64,000 bases of DNA from CAZCVI01 sp964502145 (GTDB lineage Bacteria; Acidobacteriota; Aminicenantia; UBA2199). Location of the stretch: positions 186,001 through 250,000 of the forward strand of contig CAZCVI010000002.1 of the NCBI GenBank assembly GCA_964502145.1. The letters run 5' to 3'. Shown here piece by piece: positions 28,601 to 34,600 of this stretch. Positions within the stretch are counted from its first letter, which is position 1, and each line of letters opens with the position of its first letter. The position numbers were made by a program, and so were the translations under genes. The notes beneath the pieces were generated by a model. It was not told the origin of the DNA. It saw only the letters and a program-made list of their open reading frames with translations, and made no database searches.

Positions 28601-30759
28601 CTGGTTCTACTGGCAGACCCAAGGGTGTAATGGTGGAGCATGCTTCTGTGGTTAATCTTATCTATTATCAAAAATCATTTTTTAAGATGGCTGTGCAGGA
28701 CCGCGTCTTGCAATTCTCAACCCTTTGTTTTGATGCTTCTGTCGAGCAAGTGTTTGTAACACTCTCCAGTGGTGCTACTTTGGTTCTCATTGCCAAGGAG
28801 ACATTGTTGGATGAATATGAGTTGGGAAATTTTTTAGCCCGGCAGTTAATCAATCATCTTCATGCTGTGCCATTTTTTTTAAATCAATTGCATCCCGATA
28901 GTTTTAATCATCTCAAACGTGTCCTTACCGGCGGGGATGTTTGCCCTAAAAGTTTAGTTAAAAAGTGGTATAAACGCTGTGATTTTTACAATAAGTATGG
29001 ACCTACCGAAACCACCGTGACTTCTGTGGAAGGATTGATTCGAGAAATGGATGATCAGTTACCCAGTCTGCCAATTGGGAAGCCCGTGGGTAATACCCAG
29101 ATTTTTCTATTGGACAACGCGTTGCTGTTGGTGCCTATCGGTGTGACCGGTGAGATATACATCGGTGGAGCCGGCATGACCCGCGGTTATTTGAATCAAC
29201 CTGAACTCACCCATGATAAATTTATCTCGTTATCCCCCCTGTCCTTCAAACTATATAAAACCGGTGATTTAGCCCGCTGGCTTCCCGATGGTACCCTTGA
29301 ATTTCTCGGCAGAATCGACCATCAAGTCAAAATCCGTGGCTTTCGCATTGAATTGGGCGAGATTGAAAATCAACTGGTGAAGCATCCCCATATCAAAGAG
29401 GTTGTGGTGGTAGCCAAAGCGGAAAAAAACGGGGAGAAATATTTATGTGCCTATATTGTATCTGCACACGATTGGGATGTCTCTGAATTAAGAGCATACC
29501 TTGCCAAGGAGTTACCCGACCATATGATTCCCGCTTATTTTGTGCCGTTGGAAAAAATGCCCTTAAATACCAATGGCAAGATTGACCGCCACGCTTTACC
29601 CCGGCCCGAATTGCAACGGGGCGAACATGTTGTGGCTCCCACCAACGCCATTGAAGCGGAACTGGTAAAACTATGGGCCGAGGTTTTGGCTATAGAACCT
29701 GAAATCATTGGGATTCACAGTAACTTTTTCCAGTTGGGCGGGCATTCCTTAAAAGCCACTATCGTGTTATCTAAAATGAATAAGAAATTTAATGTCCATG
29801 TACCATTGGTAGAATTATTTAAAACCCCCACTGTAAAAGCATTGGCCGATTATATTCATTCTATTCCTGGCGTTGCAGAAAAAATTCCTATTACCGATGA
29901 TGAAAGACTGGTTAAATTAAAAGTGGGCACGGGAACTGGCCACCTTTTCTTGATCCACGATGGCACGGGCGAGGTGGAAGGATACCTGGAATTTTGCACC
30001 GTTCTGGAAATTCCATTTTATTGCTGGGGCCTGCGTGCCAGTTTTTTGAAAAATGGGGCGCCGCAACACGTCACCATCGAGGATATGGCTGCCCATTATA
30101 TCCAGGCAATGCAACAGGTTCAACCCCCCGGTTTTGGCCCCTATTTTATTGCCGGTTGGTCGCTTGGCGGTACAATTGCCTTTGAAGTGGCGCGGCAATT
30201 GGAAAATAGGGGCGAAAAAATATCGTTCCTCGGATTGCTTGATTCCCCCGGCCCGCAAAAGGAGTGGTTGCAGGAAGAACCACGATTCACCCTCGCTGCC
30301 GATATGACTTGGATTTTAGAATTTCTTCCCGCGCCACACCTCGCTGAAAAAATAAAACAAGTTTCCAGTTTGACCCAGTTATGGGAGATAGTTCTCGCTC
30401 ATCTGGAAAAAAACAATGTTCACGTGGCATCGATTAAACAACTAATTCCCCCCCATGTTGCCCAAGCTATACCCAATTATGAGCGGCTCGGTCTCAGGGA
30501 ATTAATTTATGCGTTCAATATTAATCGCACCCTAAGTCAGGCCCGGGCATTGTACATGCCGTCCAAAAAAATCCAGACCACCGTTCATTATTTTAATGCC
30601 AGTTTATCGCCAAGCCCATTAAAAGAGGTCTGGCAAGAGTATTGTGCCGCCCCTGTTTTATATCATGAAATCCCCGGCGACCATTTTTCTATTTTCAAAC
30701 AACCCCATGTCAATCAAACCGCCAGAATTCTGGCCACCAGTGTTGCAGACTTTAAGTAA
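16681..30759 (+). CDS. Hybrid PKS-NRPS with terminal thioesterase: KS-KR-T-C-A-T-C-A-T-C-A-T-TE
   Basis: Start 16681 gives 4692 aa. The KS has Cys182 (TACSTS), His318 (HGTAT) and His356. No AT follows: the KS-AT linker runs, after about 50 residues, straight into the post-AT linker (LPFYPFERQYYW) and then the KR (GGFGGIG; Tyr1030, Asn1034). T1 has Ser1177 (GGDS). Then come C1 1232-1680 (HHIITDG at 1377), A1 1690-2212, T, C2 2307-2740, A2 2754-3279, T, C3 3377-3807, A3 3824-4307, T 4317-4393, and TE 4407-4690 with Ser4494 (GWSLGG), Asp4521 and His4668 (GDHF). The first module would add a reduced ketide loaded by an AT acting in trans; three amino acids follow, then release by hydrolysis or cyclisation. 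A1 and A2 share one unusual pocket (DWWHFGMII); A3 reads DAEHLGKVT. I can assign none of the three. The TE marks the end of an assembly line although more modules lie downstream. Confidence 0.97.
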   Translation: MTEINRPETGLEIAVIGMSGKFPGARDLDIFWNNLKNGVETISRFTVTELRECGISEVELNNPNYVRAFGVLEDKGNFDSSFFGYSPKEAETMDPMARLFHECAWEALEDAGYDPIEYNGAIGLYAGASDGFDWQVLKIMSRMGDPDSGSAIHMTENSLLLSTRISHKLNLMGPSITMFTACSTSLVAIHTACRSLLTGECQIALAGAGAVSASKKNGYMYQEGMILSPDGHCRTFDERAGGTLYGEGVGMVVLKRLKHALVEADNILGIIKASAVNNDGTAKASFTAPGKKRITDVMRTTLKLARLSPDAIAFIETHGTATAMGDTIEMEALKEAFATQKKGFCGLGSIKSNFGHLDVAAGMAGFIKVVLALKHRFIPPSLHFEIPNPAIDFIDSPFYVNAALSKLEGEGPFRAGLCSFGIGGTNAFIIVEAVAPRAAAGQIGEAHAQLLLLSARTDTALEQMTTNLALYLTKNPNLDLTDIAYTLQVGRRAFNRRRMVVCTTTEDAVALLSSRETTRVFSALVTGKERTEDELNLAENSSLPVTVAKLTEIGRFWLKGGIINWQELYNTYPTTAQKPRRISLPFYPFERQYYWLEAPDQLTKPMVVDTSSLNHPRELSEWFYLPSWERVQLSLLQNTPVQPTKTENFTWLLFTNEHELGEHLCDHLQHEHQDIVIVRAREHASFTRVQNDEFVIDPAVDLHYETLFDALKQAHTLPRRIIHLWNVQSFIAEPSVPICEAHVQQALNYGFYSLLNIAKAIGTHGLAQELQILVVTSNMIEVSGDEPFLSPFHAPLLGVIDVLPLEYPYITCCCVDILPPLPGSPREALYMRYLLAEMEARLPNRLVAYRGRFRWTPVYKPLRLDPPLLPWLKPRGVYLITGGFGGIGLTLAQYLAQNISPRLILVGRSAVSDRQKYREILEQMEQKGAEILIVAADVCDEEKMRQIFQQAEQKFGPIDGIFHAAGVADYAGVIEKRTRPQNHHILAPKIVGTLVLDRILNSCPHHPAFLVLFSSLGNIFYHDRAGQVGYNAANHFLDAFASYRMCNDHHQPPVSLGRTYTVSINWPPWIATGMAQNSQKGISTTDALEVLNRILGTSMPRVVVCAHDLTKPIEHGAQPQAVEVLETQGFYPRPPLSTPYQAPREKIELALTSVWQKFFGIRTVGVFDDFFELGGDSLKAITVITDTHRVLETRVPITQLFNTPTIAGLADYIKGAQRDQAQPFDHVYTDIQPVEEREYYPLSSVQRRIYILQQMAPDSIGYNTPLVLELGGLLDKEVLVNVFRRLLARHESLRTSFELIHGEPVQRIHPNPNFQVDYHDLSIPVNPEPVFNNNLLAREEQIITQFIRPFELTHPTLLRVALIQENPQKHVLITDMHHIITDGSSMGILIREFILLYTGQTPPPLRIQYKDYAQWQNSSQQREAIKRQEVYWLAQFAEEIPILNLPTDFVRPPVQSFTGNTLTFQIGSQETVALKQIAQQDNSTLFMILLSLYNILLAKVCNQEDIVVGAPMAGRTHADLQQVIGMLVNTLALRNYPASEKTCSQFLKEVQTNTLAAFDNQDYLFEDLVDLVTMKVGRETSRNPIFDTTFNLLNFNSQYEVDVHIEVPGLSLASRVFDRGVAIFDLTFQGSESGDGVAFTVEYCTHLFKPRTIWRFIQYFKKIVSAIIVNPHEKIAAIEIISVEEKEQILFQFNHTRPLYPNHKTIHQLFEEQVQRTPHHIALIGAIAAGAPPGGFPDLVCFLSYSHLNKKSQQLANLLLATGILPRTIVAILTLRSIEMIVAILAVWKAGCAYAPLNPKAPAARSLYMLKECGTELLLTTSSLAQESETVKMWPGQTIIIEEQGTDSRVIAPVDAAHLAYVIFTSGSTGNPKGVPITHANLCPLLHWGYHSLRISSQDRALQNLSYYFDWSVWEIFITLTTGAALVLVADEIVMDPAACIPFMKENAITVLHVTPTQFQHFIGSGHLFETLKYLFLGAEKLTLELLKRSLASVSTHCRVFNMYGPTETTIISAVLEITRGEENQFEALSSVPIGPPVANGLLLVLDNHFNLCPVNISGQLYIGGDGLTAGYLNNPELTAATFLSLSTTFTSSKIFYKTGDLARWLPAGTIEFLGRIDQQVKIRGFRIELGEIESKLVHHPHIQEAVVLAQEEANGDKYLCAYVVSTGEFLLSELAEYLAQDLPAYMIPSYFVPLAKIPLTPNGKLDRKALPHPELKGRQNYIAPRDEIERKLVALWSDVLNIDSDVIGIDSSFFLLGGHSLKATILIAKIHQLFHVKIPLVEIFKTPRISELAHYIKGKSKEFHIAIEPTEEKEYYRLSSAQTRLYFLQQLAPQSTGYNMPEMFPIPFDVALERMEKIFTTLIERHESLRTSYFIVAGLPVQKIHQSVQFKIECALSLDIDFVKPFDLAQAPLLRVGSIKTANTHLLLLDMHHIISDGFSQRILWRDFIALYRDDVLQPLRIQYKDFAEWQNREKEALGLKEQQDYWLNEFAGEIPVLNLPIDYPRPIIQVFDGSRISFALSPQETLVLNEIARQNSATLFMVLLALYTILLTKLGNQEDIVVGTPVAGRRHADLEQIVGVFINMLPLRNCSTGVNTFSDFLNRVKQRALAALENQDFPFEEVVEKLAVARATDRNPLFDVIFSLENLFESQADAVKREEVDGAEQEKTAPDTDPFISAKYDLTFRVSERGEALFCLFEYSTTLFRAETIKRFIVYFKNLLSSVIENPATKIARMEIITEAEKQRILVQFNDSHGNYPVTQTIHALFEEQAERTPHHMAIFGESTVAAPPQDCPNLAQIQLSYAALNDRANRLANYLIANGSGENQFVGLLADRSVDMIVAILAIWKAGCAYIPLNPKAPAPRSLFMLKECDTHLLLTTPRFTRTSEIVKKWSGQTIVMAEQGEYRGGFPPIDAARLAYVIFTSGSTGNPKGVPITHANLCPLLHWGYQHLRISSADRVLQNLAYYFDWSVWEIFITLTTGATLVMVSDEMVLSPAVCIPFMKETRITVLHVTPTQYQHFIGNSGRFETLKYLFLGAEKLTVDLLKRSFASVPENCRVFNMYGPTEATIISSVLEIQRGQKNQFDTFSSVPIGTPVANNIMLVLDYYFNLCPPNITGQLFIAGQGLAAGYLNNPELTAATFLSQSISSILSIPSILSTPYKTLYKTGDLARWLSDGTIEFLGRIDHQVKIRGFRIELGEIENQLLAHADIKEAIVLARQEATGDHYLCAYIVSPGEWQDSQWREFLAQNLPDYMIPSYFVSIEKIPLTPNGKIDTSALPLPRLKNDKRYVAPRNELETKLREIWADVLNIEKDVVGIDSNFFQLGGHSLKASILVAQIHKLFDVKVPLLEIFKTPRIRELAQYIKGKSKELFISIEPAEEKEYYWLSPAQKRLYILQQLVTDNTGYNMPQMIPLRGVLKKAELAAIFYQLIERHESLRTSFITVNDEPVQVVHREINFSIGCYEICPDTDMASLMANFIKPFDLSSTPLFRVNLLITGETNATLFIDMHHIITDGTSQGILEKEFFALATGINLPPLRLQYKDYSQWYYSASQQESIKHQEIYWLKEFSTTIPLLNLPTNYPRPLVQRGDGNAVSFLIYDTSSIKTMMEKNNVSLFMVLLAVFNVLLAKLCGQEDIIIGIPIASRRHADMQHVIGMLVNTLAMRNYPSGAQTFTQFLHQVRERTLAAYENQEYPFEVLVEQIQVNRDTGRNPLFDVMFNLLNQADSSADVQVPNELDSYLHIPSTSKFDITLNASEIGAGILFTLEYSTSLFRPESIDKIIRYFKNILSILAIDENVNISAIQIMGEAERKEILRISNGEQTAVPPGKTIHQMFAEQVERTPDNIAIVGPSIEIGPGFSQHITYRQLHEKSTRLAFWLQAKDVLPDTIVAILVERSIETFIGIIGILKSGAAYLPIDPQYPEDRKQFILSDSNTTLILTQHSIQQAIPITPVTPITPVTHVTPINLAYIIYTSGSTGRPKGVMVEHASVVNLIYYQKSFFKMAVQDRVLQFSTLCFDASVEQVFVTLSSGATLVLIAKETLLDEYELGNFLARQLINHLHAVPFFLNQLHPDSFNHLKRVLTGGDVCPKSLVKKWYKRCDFYNKYGPTETTVTSVEGLIREMDDQLPSLPIGKPVGNTQIFLLDNALLLVPIGVTGEIYIGGAGMTRGYLNQPELTHDKFISLSPLSFKLYKTGDLARWLPDGTLEFLGRIDHQVKIRGFRIELGEIENQLVKHPHIKEVVVVAKAEKNGEKYLCAYIVSAHDWDVSELRAYLAKELPDHMIPAYFVPLEKMPLNTNGKIDRHALPRPELQRGEHVVAPTNAIEAELVKLWAEVLAIEPEIIGIHSNFFQLGGHSLKATIVLSKMNKKFNVHVPLVELFKTPTVKALADYIHSIPGVAEKIPITDDERLVKLKVGTGTGHLFLIHDGTGEVEGYLEFCTVLEIPFYCWGLRASFLKNGAPQHVTIEDMAAHYIQAMQQVQPPGFGPYFIAGWSLGGTIAFEVARQLENRGEKISFLGLLDSPGPQKEWLQEEPRFTLAADMTWILEFLPAPHLAEKIKQVSSLTQLWEIVLAHLEKNNVHVASIKQLIPPHVAQAIPNYERLGLRELIYAFNINRTLSQARALYMPSKKIQTTVHYFNASLSPSPLKEVWQEYCAAPVLYHEIPGDHFSIFKQPHVNQTARILATSVADFK
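18180..18328 (+). other. Site of missing AT in gene 3
   Basis: In gene 2 about 350 residues, including the AT, separate the RRAF..R linker from the LTEIG/QLGRLW..AG post-AT linker. Here the same two linkers are only about 50 residues apart, and no GxSxG or AT core lies between them. The reading frame is intact. Confidence 0.85.
21750..23315 (+). other. A domain 1 of gene 3, unusual DWWHFGMII pocket
   Basis: A-domain cores are clear (YVIFTSGSTGNPKG, NMYGPTETTIIS, YKTGDLARW). In place of the usual YLPIDPxYP it has YAPLNPKAP, and A3 is followed by THANLCPLLHWG. The pocket D-W-W-H-F-G-M-I-I matches no code I know. Part of it recalls the Thr code DFWNIGMVH, but not enough to assign. Confidence 0.7.
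24940..26520 (+). other. A domain 2 of gene 3, same unusual pocket
   Basis: This domain has the same nine pocket residues (D-W-W-H-F-G-M-I-I) and the same YIPLNPKAP and THANLCPLLHWG signatures as the previous A domain. The two modules therefore probably load the same residue. A nonamer repeat sits in the loop before YKTGDLARW. Confidence 0.7.
26115..26159 (+). repeat. Five tandem nonamers (GTCCATATT-like) inside an A domain of gene 3
   Basis: The units are GTCCATATC, GTCCATATT, GTCCATTCC, GTCCATATT and GTCCACACC, in frame. They encode a Ser/Ile/Leu/Pro-rich loop just before core A7. The same unit occurs at 51256-51300 and in the intergenic hairpin at 31551-31586. Confidence 0.85.
28150..29605 (+). 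other. A domain 3 of gene 3, substrate unassigned
   Basis: The cores are intact. The pocket read by eye is D-A-E-H-L-G-K-V-T. Glu239 is seen in some domains for basic residues, but Lys322 argues against a simple reading. It carries a nonamer tract just before core A3. Confidence 0.6.
28522..28575 (+). repeat. Six tandem nonamers (ACTCCCRTY-like) before core A3
   Basis: The units ATTCCCATC, ACTCCCGTT, ACTCCCATC, ACTCCCGTT, ACTCACGTA and ACTCCCATA encode a Thr-Pro-Val/Ile repeat immediately upstream of NLAYIIYTSGSTG. The tract is in frame and does not interrupt the domain. Confidence 0.88.
29900..30756 (+). other. Type I thioesterase domain at the end of gene 3
   Basis: This is an alpha/beta-hydrolase domain with GWSLGG (Ser4494), LLDSPGP (Asp4521) and GDHFSIF (His4668), a complete triad, fused directly after the last carrier. 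It should release the peptide-polyketide chain. Confidence 0.93.
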
Positions 30760-31007
30760 CCGGTCAAAATAACGCGGCATGTGACCCTGAAAAAATAATA
30801 CAAATGACTATTCCACTTTATTATGTTTTTAAATCGTGGGCTTATTGCCATTTACCACGTCCAATGCCTCTTTTCCACCCTGCTTTGCCATTTTTCCCCT
30901 CAGTTTTATTGTTTTTCCACCCTGTGCCATCATTTTTCCACTCAGTTTTATCGTTTTTCCACCCTGTGCCATCATTTTTCCACTCAGTTTTATCGTTTTT
31001 CCACCCT

Positions 31008-31107
31008 NNNNNNNNNNNNNNNNNNNNNNNNNNNNNNNNNNNNNNNNNNNNNNNNNNNNNNNNNNNNNNNNNNNNNNNNNNNNNNNNNNNNNNNNNNNNN
31101 NNNNNNN
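31008..31107. other. Assembly gap (100 N)
   Basis: Exactly 100 N lie within the minisatellite. This is the usual placeholder for a gap of unknown size, so the real distance is not known. Confidence 0.98.
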
Positions 31108-31127
31108 GCGCTGCCATTTTTCCACTC

Positions 31128-31227
31128 NNNNNNNNNNNNNNNNNNNNNNNNNNNNNNNNNNNNNNNNNNNNNNNNNNNNNNNNNNNNNNNNNNNNNNNNN
31201 NNNNNNNNNNNNNNNNNNNNNNNNNNN
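31128..31227. other. Second assembly gap (100 N)
   Basis: Exactly 100 N, separated from the first gap by a 20 bp island of the same repeat. Confidence 0.98.
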
Positions 31228-31487
31228 CATTTTTCCACTCAGTTTTATCGTTTTTCCACCCTGCGCTGCCATTTTTCCACTCGGTTTTATCTCTTTTCCA
31301 CCCCGTTCTATCATTTTTCCACCCTATTTTATCATTTTTCCACCCCGTTCTATCATTTTGCCACTCTATTTTATCATTTTTCCACCCCGATCTATTGTTT
31401 TTCCACTCGGTTTTATCATTTTTTCTAGAGATATAACATCAGAGAGCCGCACTTAACTTCATTTCATCAGCAGATTATTAAAAAAAC

Positions 31488-31583
31488 ATGGACGATATGG
31501 ACTTTGTGGACGAGATGGACGAAATGGACAGAAAACAAGAACATTTTTACGTCCATTTTGTCCACATCGTCCATATCGTCCAC
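31488..31583. repeat. Imperfect inverted repeat built of nonamers
   Basis: The left arm is ATGGACGAT, ATGGACTTT, GTGGACGAG, ATGGACGAA, ATGGAC; the right arm is GTCCATTTT, GTCCACATC, GTCCATATC, GTCCAC. The arms pair at about 28 of 33 positions around a loop of some 30 nt. No T-run follows, so it does not look like a classical terminator. It lies about 70 bp before gene 4 and would form a strong hairpin in a leader transcript. Confidence 0.8.
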
Positions 31584-31644
31584 CACACGTTCAAAATTTG
31601 CGTGTTCATTTAGGTTTAAACAGTCACCCATTCTATTAGATTAA

Positions 31645-31650
31645 AAGGAA
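31645..31650 (+). promoter_or_regulatory. Ribosome binding site of gene 4
   Basis: AAGGAA ends 4 nt before the ATG at 31655. The next residues (MTKITSPETG) match the start of gene 3. Confidence 0.7.
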
Positions 31651-31654
31651 ACGC

Positions 31655-34600
31655 ATGACCAAGATAACTAGCCCTGAAACCGGATTGGAAATTGCCGTGA
31701 TTGGCATGTCTGGGAAATTTCCCGGTGCCAATAACCTGGAAGTATTCTGGAACAATTTGAAAAATGGCGTGGAAACTATTTCCAGATTCACCCCCGAAGA
31801 GTTGCGGGAGTGTGGCGTCAGCGATGAGGAGTTGAACAATCCCAATTATGTCAGGGCCTTTGGTATATTAACGGACAAGGGAAATTTTGATAGCGCTTTT
31901 TTCGGCTACAGTCCCAAGGAAGCAGAAACCATGGACCCCATGGCCCGGCTGTTCCATGAATGTGCCTGGGAAGCGCTCGAAGATGCCGGTTATGATCCCA
32001 TTGAATATAATGGTGCCATTGGCCTGTATGCCGGGGCATCCACCGGTTTTGATTGGCAGGTACTTAAGATCATCGGTCGTATGAATTTACCCGGTGGTGA
32101 TTCCACCATGCATATGACCGAGAATAGTCTCCTCTTAAGCACCCGTATCTCCCACAAACTCAATTTAATGGGGCCCAGTATCACCATGTTTACCGCCTGT
32201 TCCACCGCGCTTGTGGCGATTCATATGGCTTGTCGGTCATTATTAACCGGTGAATGCCAGATCGCTCTGGCCGGGGCAGGGTCTGTGAACGCGGCCAAAA
32301 AAACCGGCTACATGTATCAGGAAGGCATGATTCTGTCGCCCGATGGACACTGCCGCTCCTTTGATGCCTGTGCCGGGGGAACGCTTTATGGCGATGGCGT
32401 GGGGGTTGTTGTTTTAAAACGGCTCAAACATGCACTTGTCGAAGCCGATAATATTCTGGGTATTATCAAAGCCTCCGCCGTTAATAATGACGGCACTACC
32501 AAGGCCAGTTTCACCGCTCCTGGTAAAAAGAGGATCACCGATGTCATGCGCACGACCCTGAAACTCGCCCGTTTGACGCCTGAAACCGTTCATTTTATCG
32601 AAGCGCACGGCACTGCCACTGCCATGGGCGATACTATCGAGATGGAAGCGTTAAAAGCGGCATTTGCCACCGATAAAAAAGGTTTTTGCGGCCTTGGTTC
32701 CATCAAGTCCAATTTTGGGCACCTGGATGTCGCCGCGGGTATAGCCAGTTTTATTAAAGTCGTGTTATCATTAAAACACCGCTTGATTCCGCCTTCATTG
32801 CATTTTGAAATTCCCAACCCGGCCATTGATTTTATCGACAGCCCATTTTTTGTCAATGCCGCTTTATCGGCGCTGGAATGGGATGGCCCTTTCAGGGCGG
32901 GTGTGTGTTCCTTTGGCATTGGGGGCACCAATGCCTTTATGATCGTGGAGTCAGTGGAACCCCGTGTGGCAGTCAGGCAAATCGAACAGGCCCGGCCCCA
33001 ATTATTACTACTATCCGCCCGAACCGATTCCGCCTTGGAACGGATGACCGCGAATCTGGCCCTTTATTTAAAGGAAAATCCCCACCTGGACTTGGCAGAT
33101 GTTGCCTATACTCTCCAGGTTGGCAGAAGAGCATTCAGTCGTCGTAGAATACTGGTATGCTCCACCACGGCTGAGGCTGCCGCGGTTTTATCTGCCATGG
33201 AGGATAGCCGTGTTTTCTCTGCTATCGTAACAGGCAAAGAAAAAACCGAGGACCAGTGGCGCTCCGTGGAAAATACCGGTCTACCTGCCACGGCAACAGA
33301 ACTAACAGAAATCGGCAGTGCTTGGTTAAAGGGGGCAAGCATCAATTGGCAGGAATTATATGACCGCTATCCCACTCCCGAACAAAAACCACGGCGCATA
33401 TCGCTGCCTTTTTATCCCTTTGAACGGCAATATTATTGGATTGAAACTCCCAGCCAAATGAATCCAGTGGCTTCGGACGGGTCGTTTTTACAGCAGGCCA
33501 AAGAATTGTCGGATTGGTTTTATATCCCTTCATGGGAACGCGCTGAACTCTTCCTTCATTCAACTATTTTTCCTGTTCAGGGGACACTGGCCAGTAACAG
33601 TGCAAAAAATGAGTCATCGTGGTTGCTTTTCATCGATGAACAAAACCTGGGCGAAAACCTCCGCGAACATTTGGTACAAAACTGCCAGGACGTGGTGATC
33701 GTACGAGCGGGAGTTAATGTCTCTTTTACCAGGATACAAGATTGTGAATTTATGATCGATCCCGCCGTGGACATTCAGTATGATACCTTATTCGCCGCAC
33801 TAAAACACGCTGGCAAAATGCCTGGACGAATTATTCATCTCTGGAATGTTCAACCCTCCGTCACCGTGGAGAATCTCCCCTTCAGTGATTCCCAGATCAA
33901 ACAGACCCTGGATCGCGGATTTTACAGTCTTTTGAATATGGCCAAGGCCATTGGCACCCATGGCCTTGCCCAAGAGTTGCAACTCCTTGTGGTTACGAGT
34001 CCTATGGAGGAAGTCAGTGGGGACGAACCCTTTTTATCCCCGTTGCACGCGCCGCTTTTGGGGGTTATTGATGTGTTACCCTTGGAATATCCCTATATCA
34101 CGTGCTGTTGTGTGGATATCCTACCGCCTCCCGCCCGTGGTTCCAGAGAGGCCCTCTATATTCGCTATGTATTGGCCGAAATGGCAGCCGGGTTTCCAGA
34201 TCGGCTGGTGGCCTATCGTGGTGGCTTTCGTTGGACCCGCATTTATAAACCCCTCCACTTGGATCCGCCGCTATTACCCTGGTTGAAGCATCGCGGCGTC
34301 TATTTAATCACCGGTGGACTGGGTGGCATCGGTTTAACCCTGGCCCAATACCTGTCCCAAAAGATTTCCCCCCGTTTGATCCTGGTGGGACGTTCCGCCG
34401 CTACCAGTCGCCAGAATTTTTGCGAAATACTGGAGCAAATGGAAAAAAACGGGGCCCAAATTTTAATTGTGGCTGCCGATGTGAGCGATGAAGAAAAAAT
34501 GCGTCATATTATTCTTCAGGGCGAGTTGGACTTCGGACCCATTGATGGCATTTTCCATACCGCCGGTGTGGCCGATTATGCCGGGGTGATTGAGAAGCGA

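Larger units (their letters stand above)
30870..31418. repeat. 21-nt minisatellite, TTTTTCCAC-based
   Basis: About 16 units are visible, each starting TTTTTCCACYC, with alternating variable halves (for example CTGTGCCATCA and AGTTTTATCG, which gives a 42-nt higher-order period). Read on the minus strand the core is GTGGAAAAA. The true copy number is unknown because two 100-N gaps lie inside. Confidence 0.92.
30760..31654. other. 895 bp intergenic region between the two synthetase blocks
   Basis: From left to right it holds about 110 bp without a recognisable signal, a 21-nt tandem repeat with two N gaps (30870-31418), a short AT-rich stretch, a long imperfect hairpin of nonamers (31488-31583), and about 70 bp leading to the gene 4 start. 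I see no convincing gene, no clear sigma-70 promoter and no U-tailed terminator. A promoter for gene 4 is likely here by position only. Confidence 0.7.

Noticed and set aside
30762..30790. Possible terminator after gene 3 (GGTCA ... TGACC)
   Set aside because: The stem is only 5 bp with a long loop, and A residues rather than T follow on the coding strand.
30870..31418. Possible CRISPR array
   Set aside because: Repeats are contiguous with a fixed 21-nt period and no unique spacers; no cas gene is present.
30870..31418. MraZ-type operator boxes (GTGG-containing direct repeats)
   Set aside because: The core GTGGAAAAA and the 21-nt period do not match the roughly 10-nt spaced GTGGG boxes I know, and no cell-division genes are near.
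30804..31456. Open frames on both strands across the minisatellite, up to about 200 codons
   Set aside because: They are low-complexity translations of the 21-nt repeat (21 is divisible by 3, so frames stay open) and run through N gaps. No domain or start signal supports them.
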